Shown here in pieces: positions 1-5,759 of a DNA stretch of 7,088 nt. Position 1 is the stretch's first letter, and every line of letters begins with the position of its first letter. Under the pieces are notes generated by a model. The model searched no databases, was not told where the DNA came from, and was given only the letters and a program-made list of their open reading frames with translations. The position numbers and the translations under genes are program-made. The stretch comes from Cyclobacteriaceae bacterium (GTDB lineage: Bacteria > Bacteroidota > Bacteroidia > Cytophagales > Cyclobacteriaceae): assembly GCA_025358195.1 (NCBI GenBank), contig JANYKP010000560.1, positions 1-7,088 on the forward strand. The letters run 5' to 3'.

Positions 1-2018
1 AGGGCAAACAACTTTCCTTTCTGGGAATGGGCAACAATATAAACGAACAGGGTTTTTCCATTGACGAGTTTATGAATTTCACGGGAGGGTCGCAGCAAAT
101 GATGGGAGGGGGTGGCGGGGCGATGACCGTTCAGATAGGAGGCAATAACCAAAGTGGGGTGCCCCTCAACAACGGCGGCCGGCAAAATGGAATTATGACG
201 AACTATGCGGGAGGGGTAAACTTTAATCGCGATCTGAGTAAGCAGACCCAACTTACTTCCAACTACTTCTACAATCGGTTGGATCAAAAGATCACACGAC
301 AGACGCACCGCGTGAATTACCTGCCCAACGACAGCAGTTACTTGTATGATGAGAACAGTGTACAATTGAATGCAAGTGATAACCACCGGCTAAACCTGAA
401 CGTGGACCACAAAATTGATTCTGCCAACTCCGTAAAATCAACGAACAGCCTGACCTATTCTGAATCTGAACTTAATTCTCACACCCAGGGCCAGACGACC
501 ACCTCCGACAACAAACTTCAAAATGAAAGTCTCCGCGCTAACTTTAATGCACAGACAAACTTCAACCTCAATTCCAGTCTACTCTACCGGCATCGTTTTG
601 GAAAGAAAGGGAGATCGTTCTCCTCGAACCTCACGTTTGGGTTAACCCAAACCAACAGCAACGGAAATTTGCAATCAACCAATCAGTACTATAACGCCTC
701 GCCTGGCACTCAAGAGATCCTTCAAACCAATACCCAGGCTACTGATAACCAAACATACGGAGCAACAGTATCCTACATCGAGCCATTGGGTGGCAGAAAA
801 TACTTAGAGGGAAGTTATTCGATACGAACGAACCTGAATCAGGTAGATCGGGAGGTGTACGATGAAAAAAACGGACAACCAACCATCAATAATCAGCTGA
901 CGAATAAATATAACAGCGTATATGTTTATAACCGGCCTGGGATCAGCTTTCGCCTCAACCGACAAAAATATAATTTCTCCGTCGGCGCCAGTTGGCAAAA
1001 CACGCGGTTAAAAGGAGATTTAATTTCTAAAAATCAGAAGATTGACCGCACGTTCGAAAATATTCTGCCAGTCGCTCATTTTAATTATGACTTTTCCAAC
1101 TTTAAACATTTACGCATGGACTACGAGACGTCGATGCAAGAGCCCAGCATCCAGCAACTTCAGCCGGTAGTGGATAATAGTGACCCGCTCAATATTTCTG
1201 TCGGCAATCCTGAGTTGAAACCTGCTTATCAACATCGTATCACTACCAATTTCACGACCTTCGATCCGGCCAAGTTTGTAAACTTTTTCGCTTTCATCAC
1301 GGCGGGGTACACCACGAACGCTGTCACCAACTCACAATCTGTAAACAGTAATCTTGTGCGAGTAACCAAACCGGTGAACGTAAAAGATAATTTGAACCTC
1401 ACCGGAAATTTCAATTTTGGATTTCCCATCAGAAAATTAAAAAGCCGTATTAACGTGGGCCCGACGGGTACGTACATGCGTGGTATCAATCTGCTGAACG
1501 ACCGTGAGAGCCACACATGGCAGGAGACGGTGGGCGGCACAGCCCGGTATAACTTTACTTATAAAGAGGTCACACTCGACCTGAGTGCCAACTTCAGCCA
1601 CCAGGAAACAAAATATGAATTCAATACGCAGAATAACCAGGTCTATTTTAATAAAACGTATTCTGCTGAAACCAACATTACATTCTTAAAGAATTATCAG
1701 TTCAATACGAGTTTTGATTATTTGATTTATAACAGTCAAACGACCAATTATAACCAAACCATACCGTTGTGGAACCTTTCCGTATCGCGTTTCCTTTTGA
1801 AAAACAATACGGGTGAGTTAAAATTTGGCATCAACAATTTGCTGGACCAGAGCCTGAGCGTAAACCAGTCGGCCACAGCCAACTACCTTCAGCAGCAAGT
1901 CACGAATAATCTGGGACGGTACGTCATGATTAGTTTCACCTATTCGCTGAACAAGCAACTCAATCCGATGGGAGGGATGCGACAGGGTGGAGGGATGAGG
2001 ATGATGATAAGGAACTGA
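1..2018 (+). CDS. Outer-membrane beta-barrel protein (TonB-dependent receptor-like), 5' partial
   Basis: The reading frame is open from base 3 (GKQLSFLG before the ATG at 27), so that ATG is internal and the gene begins upstream of the window. About 671 residues are visible. The first visible stretch (NNINEQGFSIDEFMNFTGG) resembles the end of the plug domain in Bacteroidota receptors. It is followed by a long barrel rich in Asn, Thr, Tyr and alternating hydrophobic residues. The segment with PSIQQLQPVVDNSDPLN and GNPELKP, about 375-400 residues after base 27, is typical of the OMP_b-brl_3 type of barrel (family knowledge). The last barrel strand appears to be YVMISFTYSL, followed by an unusual Met/Gly/Arg-rich tail. 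The expected role is uptake or surface binding in the outer membrane; the substrate cannot be told. The N-terminal signal, carboxypeptidase-like domain and most of the plug would be upstream and are not seen. Family call is firm, specificity unknown. Confidence 0.9.
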   Translation, partial: GKQLSFLGMGNNINEQGFSIDEFMNFTGGSQQMMGGGGGAMTVQIGGNNQSGVPLNNGGRQNGIMTNYAGGVNFNRDLSKQTQLTSNYFYNRLDQKITRQTHRVNYLPNDSSYLYDENSVQLNASDNHRLNLNVDHKIDSANSVKSTNSLTYSESELNSHTQGQTTTSDNKLQNESLRANFNAQTNFNLNSSLLYRHRFGKKGRSFSSNLTFGLTQTNSNGNLQSTNQYYNASPGTQEILQTNTQATDNQTYGATVSYIEPLGGRKYLEGSYSIRTNLNQVDREVYDEKNGQPTINNQLTNKYNSVYVYNRPGISFRLNRQKYNFSVGASWQNTRLKGDLISKNQKIDRTFENILPVAHFNYDFSNFKHLRMDYETSMQEPSIQQLQPVVDNSDPLNISVGNPELKPAYQHRITTNFTTFDPAKFVNFFAFITAGYTTNAVTNSQSVNSNLVRVTKPVNVKDNLNLTGNFNFGFPIRKLKSRINVGPTGTYMRGINLLNDRESHTWQETVGGTARYNFTYKEVTLDLSANFSHQETKYEFNTQNNQVYFNKTYSAETNITFLKNYQFNTSFDYLIYNSQTTNYNQTIPLWNLSVSRFLLKNNTGELKFGINNLLDQSLSVNQSATANYLQQQVTNNLGRYVMISFTYSLNKQLNPMGGMRQGGGMRMMIRN

Positions 2019-2076
2019 GGCTGGGTTCTTGGTACTGGGTGCTGGGTCCTGGAATGTATCCTCCCAGCACCCAGAA
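2019..2076. repeat. Heptamer tandem/inverted repeat, hairpin-forming
   Basis: Directly after the barrel gene's stop codon, a 7-base period of form TNCTGGN runs from 2019 to 2053: GGCTGGG, TTCTTGG, TACTGGG, TGCTGGG, TCCTGGA. Bases 2035-2046 (CTGGGTGCTGGG) are perfectly complementary to 2063-2074 (CCCAGCACCCAG), giving a 12-bp GC-rich stem with a 16-base loop. No T-run follows, so it is not a textbook intrinsic terminator, though it could protect or end the upstream transcript. A degenerate relative lies at 5594-5711. I infer a dispersed REP-like intergenic repeat family. Confidence 0.8.
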
Positions 2077-2080
2077 TCAC

Positions 2081-2088
2081 TATCTTTG
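2081..2088 (+). promoter_or_regulatory. Possible -7 promoter box (TATCTTTG)
   Basis: TATCTTTG is a full match to the Bacteroidota -7 consensus TAnnTTTG and lies 3 bases before the ATG at 2092. If used, transcription would begin at or next to the start codon, giving a leaderless or nearly leaderless mRNA. No TTG-type -33 element is visible at the expected distance, where the hairpin loop lies instead, so a chance match is quite possible. Confidence 0.3.
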
Positions 2089-2091
2089 GCG

Positions 2092-3003
2092 ATGCAAAAG
2101 TTACTTCTAGCACTCACCTTTTTGATGACTAGCCCAGTTTACGCACAGATCTACCTTCCCAAATTTGATGTGCAGGGGCATCGCGGTTGCCGCGGGTTGA
2201 AACCTGAAAACTCATTGCCGGCATTTCTTATGGCCCTTGATTCGGGCGTCACGACGTTGGAAATGGATCTCGCAATAACCAAAGACAAACAAATTGTAGT
2301 ATCACATGAGCCGTGGATGTTGGCTGCTATTTGTCTGCCTCCTTCCGGCAAGGCGATTACGGTCAAGGAAGAGAAGAAGTACAACATCTTCGAGATGACC
2401 TATGAACAAGTGAAGCAATGGGACTGCGGCTCCAGGGGAAATGAACGGTTTCCGGAACAAGAAAAGATGAACGTCTATAAACCATTGCTGAGTGAAGTGA
2501 TCGTGGCCGTGGAAAACCACATCAAAAATTTTTCAAAGTACGAGGTAGACTACAATATTGAAATCAAAACCTCGCCGGAAAGTGACGGCAAATTTCATCC
2601 GAAGCCGGAGGAATTTTCTGATCTGGTGTACAATCTCCTCGACCAATATCTTCCGATGGAACGCGTGATTATCCAATCCTTTGATTTTCGGGTGTTGAAA
2701 TACTGGCATACAAAATATCCGGACATACGCCTGGCGGCCCTGATTGAGAACAAGAAGACCGTGGATCAAAATATCAATGAACTGGGTTTTTCACCCTTCA
2801 TCTACAGCCCCGATTATAAATTGCTCACGAAGGAGATCGTGAAATACTGCCGTGAATTAAAAATGCGCGTCATTCCCTGGACGGTAAATGATCCCACCGA
2901 AATGAAAGTGTTGAAGGGGATGGGTGTTCATGGCTTCATCACCGATTACCCCGATCGTGCTGCGAAACTGAAGATGACGTTGAACCTTACCAACAAAAAG
3001 TAA
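2092..3003 (+). CDS. Secreted glycerophosphodiester phosphodiesterase
   Basis: A 303-residue GDPD-family enzyme, which hydrolyses glycerophosphodiesters to glycerol-3-phosphate and an alcohol. The TIM-barrel active-site residues are all visible: H30-R31 (GHRG), PEN at 38-40, the E57/D59 pair in LEMDL, the second catalytic His H72 in VVSHE, the metal-ligand region E147/K149 in NIEIK, and W253 in IPWTVN followed by the C-terminal GFITDYPD. Residues 1-18 form a signal peptide with probable cleavage at VYA|Q, so the enzyme should act in the periplasm or outside the cell, as GlpQ-type enzymes do. The frame could extend to a TTG at 2029, but that would encode the hairpin repeat ahead of the signal peptide, so ATG 2092 is preferred. 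It lies 73 bases after the barrel gene and ends 3 bases before the convergent HicA-like gene. Substrate head group is unknown. Confidence 0.93.
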   Translation: MQKLLLALTFLMTSPVYAQIYLPKFDVQGHRGCRGLKPENSLPAFLMALDSGVTTLEMDLAITKDKQIVVSHEPWMLAAICLPPSGKAITVKEEKKYNIFEMTYEQVKQWDCGSRGNERFPEQEKMNVYKPLLSEVIVAVENHIKNFSKYEVDYNIEIKTSPESDGKFHPKPEEFSDLVYNLLDQYLPMERVIIQSFDFRVLKYWHTKYPDIRLAALIENKKTVDQNINELGFSPFIYSPDYKLLTKEIVKYCRELKMRVIPWTVNDPTEMKVLKGMGVHGFITDYPDRAAKLKMTLNLTNKK

Positions 3004-3006
3004 AGA

Positions 3007-3285
3007 TCAAAATTCTTTCTTGTCTCTGAGTATTGCCAAATATCTGTCTTTAGATAAAGGGCATTTTGCTAAATCCATGAATTGTTTTTTATCAAGTTTG
3101 CATTGCACTGACATTTGTTTAATCAAGTAGTCATCTAGGTCAGATTTGCCCCCGTGACTAATTTTGGTGTGTAAAACAAGTTTGTTTTCGTGAAAAAACT
3201 CTAAATATTTGTGATCACCTGGTGATTCAACAAAACCTTTTTTCTTCAAATTTCTATGAGTTTTTTTTGAATCCAAGGCAGCCAT
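3007..3285 (-). CDS. HicA-like small protein, putative mRNA-targeting toxin
   Basis: A 92-residue protein with predicted helix-strand-strand-strand-helix order, as in the dsRBD-like HicA fold. Residues 3-17 form a basic helix ending KKKGF. GDHKY (23-27) sits where HicA toxins carry the G-S-H motif with the catalytic His, so H25 is the candidate catalytic residue. LEFFHE and KLVLHTKISHG follow as strands. From about residue 50 a helical extension (DYLIKQMSVQCKLDKKQF, then DLAKCPLS) makes it longer than the roughly 60-residue canonical HicA. If it acts like HicA it would be a ribosome-independent mRNA interferase, but this is inferred from pattern resemblance only. Its ATG overlaps the stop of the upstream gene by one base (TAATG), pointing to coupled translation. 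An A8 run falls at codons 6-9. It ends TGA, 3 bases from the convergent phosphodiesterase stop. An alternative is a HicA-fold RNA-binding accessory protein without toxicity. Confidence 0.65.
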   Translation of the reverse strand: MAALDSKKTHRNLKKKGFVESPGDHKYLEFFHENKLVLHTKISHGGKSDLDDYLIKQMSVQCKLDKKQFMDLAKCPLSKDRYLAILRDKKEF

Positions 3286-4226
3286 TATTTTTCGATTGAT
3301 TTAACAAAATAGGTCAGGAAAGACTTAATCTTCCTTAATTTATCAGAAAGCCTGTCATCAGGTAGTTCATTATATCTTCTATAAATGAAATTAAATTCTT
3401 CAGAAAAATTCTTTTCCGCCTCCTCTTCTGTCATCCCGGTTCCTATTATATCAAGAAGTTCGTTTTGTATTAAGTAATACCTGTTTTCATTTTCTAAGGA
3501 ACAGCGAAGTGGGATATTCAAATTATAGATGGCGTCACCACAAACAATCACTTTAGGTGAGTATGACAATGTTGTTTCTGACTTTCTATAAAGTTGCTCT
3601 ATGCTATTTCTTATCTTTCCCTTGGCAGTAGTAGTCACTTTAACTTTAGCTACTCCATATTCCTCTTTTGGCTCAGCTGCCACGGAAATTATTTCTGTGA
3701 ATAAAAGTTTTTTTGTTTCAGGGCTAAGCTTCTTGATTTTGTATACAGGTTTTATTATATCGTTCTCAATTCTTACAATTGAGGTTGGTGCATTTCCAAA
3801 GCTATTAGTAAAATCATACAGCCGATCTACAATTTGATTTCTACTTAATGGATTAGGATACAGTTTCTTGATTTGAGTAAAATCTCCTTTGTTGGATAGC
3901 TGCATAAGTTTATCGAATTTTTTATTTACCCTCTTCCTTTGGCTATCAACATTGCCAATTGAGGTTTGAATTCGTGGAGTCAAAATAAACTGAGGAACCG
4001 CACTTCCTTTTTTAAATCCAGACAATTCCATGCGAAAATTTTCTAAATGAATTGGGTCTGAGTTATCTAAATCGATTTTGGCCAAAGTTATAAGTAGACT
4101 TTGAAGGCTTTCAGCAATTCTAACCAAAGCGTCCAAGGGTAAGGTATTGTATCTGCCGAGTTCCCCAGAAATTTGGAGATTTATTCCTTTAGTTAAGTCA
4201 ATTTTTTCGCTTGTATTTATCCGCAT
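3285..4226 (-). CDS. Unrecognised 313-residue partner protein with possible HicB-like C-terminus
   Basis: I do not recognise the full-length protein. Using ATG 4226 gives 313 residues; a TTG at 4241 would add five, and an in-frame stop lies just beyond. Residues 1-85 look like a mixed strand-helix domain (LQISGEL, then helix LPLDALVRIAESLQSLL, then GFKKGSAVPQFIL). Residues 85-190 are basic and mostly helical. The C-terminal part (about 227-275) resembles the HicB partial RNase H fold: strands around PLRCSLENENRYYLI and ELLDIIGTG, then the helix MTEEEAEKNFSEEF, like the G-x-T-x-E-E-A helix of HicB. The end (276-313) is a charged helical tail, and no clear HTH or ribbon-helix-helix is visible. 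It is the first gene of the pair and overlaps the HicA-like ORF by one base, as expected for an antitoxin made first. It is far larger than typical HicB. No signal peptide or membrane segment. AT-rich relative to neighbours. It could instead be an effector or sensor with the small protein as its partner. Confidence 0.6.
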   Translation of the reverse strand: MRINTSEKIDLTKGINLQISGELGRYNTLPLDALVRIAESLQSLLITLAKIDLDNSDPIHLENFRMELSGFKKGSAVPQFILTPRIQTSIGNVDSQRKRVNKKFDKLMQLSNKGDFTQIKKLYPNPLSRNQIVDRLYDFTNSFGNAPTSIVRIENDIIKPVYKIKKLSPETKKLLFTEIISVAAEPKEEYGVAKVKVTTTAKGKIRNSIEQLYRKSETTLSYSPKVIVCGDAIYNLNIPLRCSLENENRYYLIQNELLDIIGTGMTEEEAEKNFSEEFNFIYRRYNELPDDRLSDKLRKIKSFLTYFVKSIEK

Positions 4227-4301
4227 TACTTCTTCAGTCAATGCAATATTATGAAATTATTAAATGACCTTTCCTAGTCTCATTTCAGAGTGTAATTGCT
4301 G

Positions 4302-5576
4302 TCATTTTTTCTCCACTTTACCATCCTTCATCACAAAAACTACTTTTTCTAGTGCTTCAATCTTTTGTAACGGGTCGGAGTCAACAGCAATGATATCAGC
4401 ATAAGCGCCTTTGCTGATCTCTCCCAATTGCCCGCTCTTGTTGAGTAACTCAGCCGCGACGGTAGTAGCAGTCTTAATAGCTTGCATGGGCGTCATGCCG
4501 TACTTAACATAAAAACCAAATTCACGGGCCTGCGGAATTTTTTGCCAATCAAAGCCACCGGCATCTGTTCCGAACGCAATCTTTACGCCTTTCTTTAGGG
4601 CCTTTCCAAAAATAGCTTGCACGCCCTGGTACATTTGCAAGTAGCTCACGGCGCCTAGCTTGGCTCTTCCCTCGGCAACGTAGTCCATCACCGTAAGCGT
4701 GGGGACCCAGAAAGCTCCCTTGGCAATAAACAAATCCATACACTCCTCATTCATCGCCGAACCGTGCTCAATTGTTCGTGCTCCCGCCTTCAGTGAATAA
4801 ATAATTCCATCGGGCGTCATGGCGTGGGCGGCGAGCATTCGTTTTGACCGGATCGTCTCTTCGGCTACTGCCTGAATTTCTTCAGTGGTAAAATTCGGGA
4901 TGCTTCCAAAAGATCCGTCCTGTTTGCGGAAATATCCCCGGTCAGCGTAAATTTTTATCCAATCGGCACCATAACTTATTTGTTCACGAACTGCCTTGCG
5001 CGCCTCGTCAGCACCCGTCACTTCCTGGATACCCTTCGGCATGTGGAGTTCCCAACTGTATTCCCCATTGCCAATCGGATAATGCCCCGTAGTATTGATC
5101 GCGCGGGTGGACACAAACATGCGAGGCCCGGGAATCACTCCATTGTTAATGGCTTTTTTCAGATCAACATCCGCATACATGGCGCCCTCGGTTTCAACAT
5201 CGCGTATGGTCGTAAATCCGTTCATTAAAGCAATCTTGCACGCCACGGTTGCACGGATGGTACGATAGGGTATGCTCTCCTTTAATAATTGAGCATCGTA
5301 TTCTTCCGACGTTATGTCTCCTTGCAGTAACACGTGCGTATGACAATCAATGAGCCCTGGCAAAACCGTTTTCGTTGACAGGTCAATCACATTTGCCCCT
5401 ACCGGAATTTTATCCCAATCGATAATGTCCCTGATCAGATTACCCGCTACTACAATGGCCTTCTTGCTAAACGGTTGATCGGATTTTCCATCAATCAGTT
5501 GTCCGCATTTTATAATGGTTTGGGCATGGGCTTTATAACAAAGGAGGACCAAAATAAGACAGAGGTATCTTTTCAT
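4302..5576 (-). CDS. Secreted imidazolonepropionase-like metal-dependent amidohydrolase
   Basis: A 424-residue amidohydrolase-superfamily protein. Visible metal and active-site residues are H79 and H81 (LIDCHTH), K208 (WIKIY, the candidate carboxylated lysine), H251 (AAHA), H271 (TIEHGS) and D338 (GTDAG). The small composite beta-sandwich is formed by the N-terminus (IIKCGQLIDG...) and the C-terminus (GAYADIIAVDSDPL...VFVMKDGKV), so the protein is full length. Residues 1-18 are a signal peptide (probable AHA|Q cleavage), placing it in the periplasm. This subgroup includes Xaa-Pro and Xaa-Arg dipeptidase-like enzymes and uncharacterised hydrolases; the substrate (a peptide or cyclic amide) cannot be chosen here. 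Start ATG at 5576 has no Shine-Dalgarno, which is usual for this phylum. The gene is co-oriented with the downstream AT-rich cassette, 75 bases from its ATG, so read-through into it is possible. Confidence 0.92.
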   Translation of the reverse strand: MKRYLCLILVLLCYKAHAQTIIKCGQLIDGKSDQPFSKKAIVVAGNLIRDIIDWDKIPVGANVIDLSTKTVLPGLIDCHTHVLLQGDITSEEYDAQLLKESIPYRTIRATVACKIALMNGFTTIRDVETEGAMYADVDLKKAINNGVIPGPRMFVSTRAINTTGHYPIGNGEYSWELHMPKGIQEVTGADEARKAVREQISYGADWIKIYADRGYFRKQDGSFGSIPNFTTEEIQAVAEETIRSKRMLAAHAMTPDGIIYSLKAGARTIEHGSAMNEECMDLFIAKGAFWVPTLTVMDYVAEGRAKLGAVSYLQMYQGVQAIFGKALKKGVKIAFGTDAGGFDWQKIPQAREFGFYVKYGMTPMQAIKTATTVAAELLNKSGQLGEISKGAYADIIAVDSDPLQKIEALEKVVFVMKDGKVEKK

Positions 5577-5593
5577 AAGTAGGGGGATTTAGT

Positions 5594-5711
5594 TGTTGGC
5601 TATTGGCTGTTGGCTTGCTTCCTTTGATTTAGTTCCCGATGATAGCTATTTCTTTTGCGATTATCAATCTGGGAGTTGGACTGACCAGCAACAAGAATCC
5701 AGTAACCGGTA
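5594..5711. repeat. Degenerate heptamer repeat arms in divergent intergenic region
   Basis: The left block (5594-5614) is three exact tandem heptamers: TGTTGGC, TATTGGC, TGTTGGC. The right block (5684-5711) keeps the same 7-base period on the other strand: ACCAGCA, ACAAGAA, TCCAGTA, ACCGGTA, whose complements are TNCTGGN-like units as at 2019-2053. The two blocks can pair weakly, for example 5592-5599 with 5685-5692 including a G-U pair. They look like the decayed arms of the same element, separated by about 70 unrelated bases. The left block sits 18 bases upstream of the amidohydrolase ATG and could influence its leader. Confidence 0.6.
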
Positions 5712-5731
5712 TTATCCAGTATCTTTTTCTT

Positions 5732-5739
5732 TACTTTTG
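5732..5739 (+). promoter_or_regulatory. Probable -7 promoter box (TACTTTTG) of the kinase gene
   Basis: TACTTTTG matches the Bacteroidota -7 consensus TAnnTTTG exactly and lies 20 bases before the kinase ATG at 5760, implying a leader of roughly 15-18 bases. A -33 TTG element is not evident near 5710. Position and match are good for a gene heading a likely operon. Confidence 0.5.
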
Positions 5740-5759
5740 AGGCCTAAAATTAGAATCGA

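Larger units (their letters stand above)
3004..4301. other. AT-rich two-gene accessory cassette
   Basis: Two sampled 60-base rows inside (3301-3360 and 3901-3960) are about 32% GC, against 50% at 2221-2280 and 43% at 6481-6540 in the flanking genes. The block fills exactly the space between the stop codons of two genes (the phosphodiesterase on plus, the amidohydrolase on minus) that would be convergent neighbours without it. It carries two minus-strand genes of toxin-antitoxin-like organisation and no integrase, transposase or clear terminal repeats. Acquisition by horizontal transfer is an inference from composition and placement. Confidence 0.6.

Noticed and set aside
1229..1540. Minus-strand 103-residue ORF within the barrel gene
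   Set aside because: Antisense to a clearly conserved barrel region; composition is that of a shadow frame, with no recognisable motif.
2029..2091. TTG start extending the phosphodiesterase by 21 residues
   Set aside because: The extension would be encoded by the heptamer hairpin repeat and would place a non-signal sequence before a good signal peptide, so ATG 2092 is the better start.
2985..3035. Possible bidirectional terminator between the convergent phosphodiesterase and HicA-like genes
   Set aside because: Only short, interrupted AAAG/CTTT complementarity is present; no stable GC-containing stem can be drawn.
3601..3837. Plus-strand 78-residue hydrophobic ORF resembling a small membrane protein
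   Set aside because: It lies wholly antisense to the large cassette gene. Its hydrophobicity follows from reading the complement of Lys/Glu-rich AT-rich codons, and it has no start context or partner.
4242..4301. Terminator or attachment site between the amidohydrolase and the cassette
   Set aside because: The CTC...GAG pairing at 4279-4290 is only 3 bp, and no direct repeat shared with the other cassette edge was found by eye.
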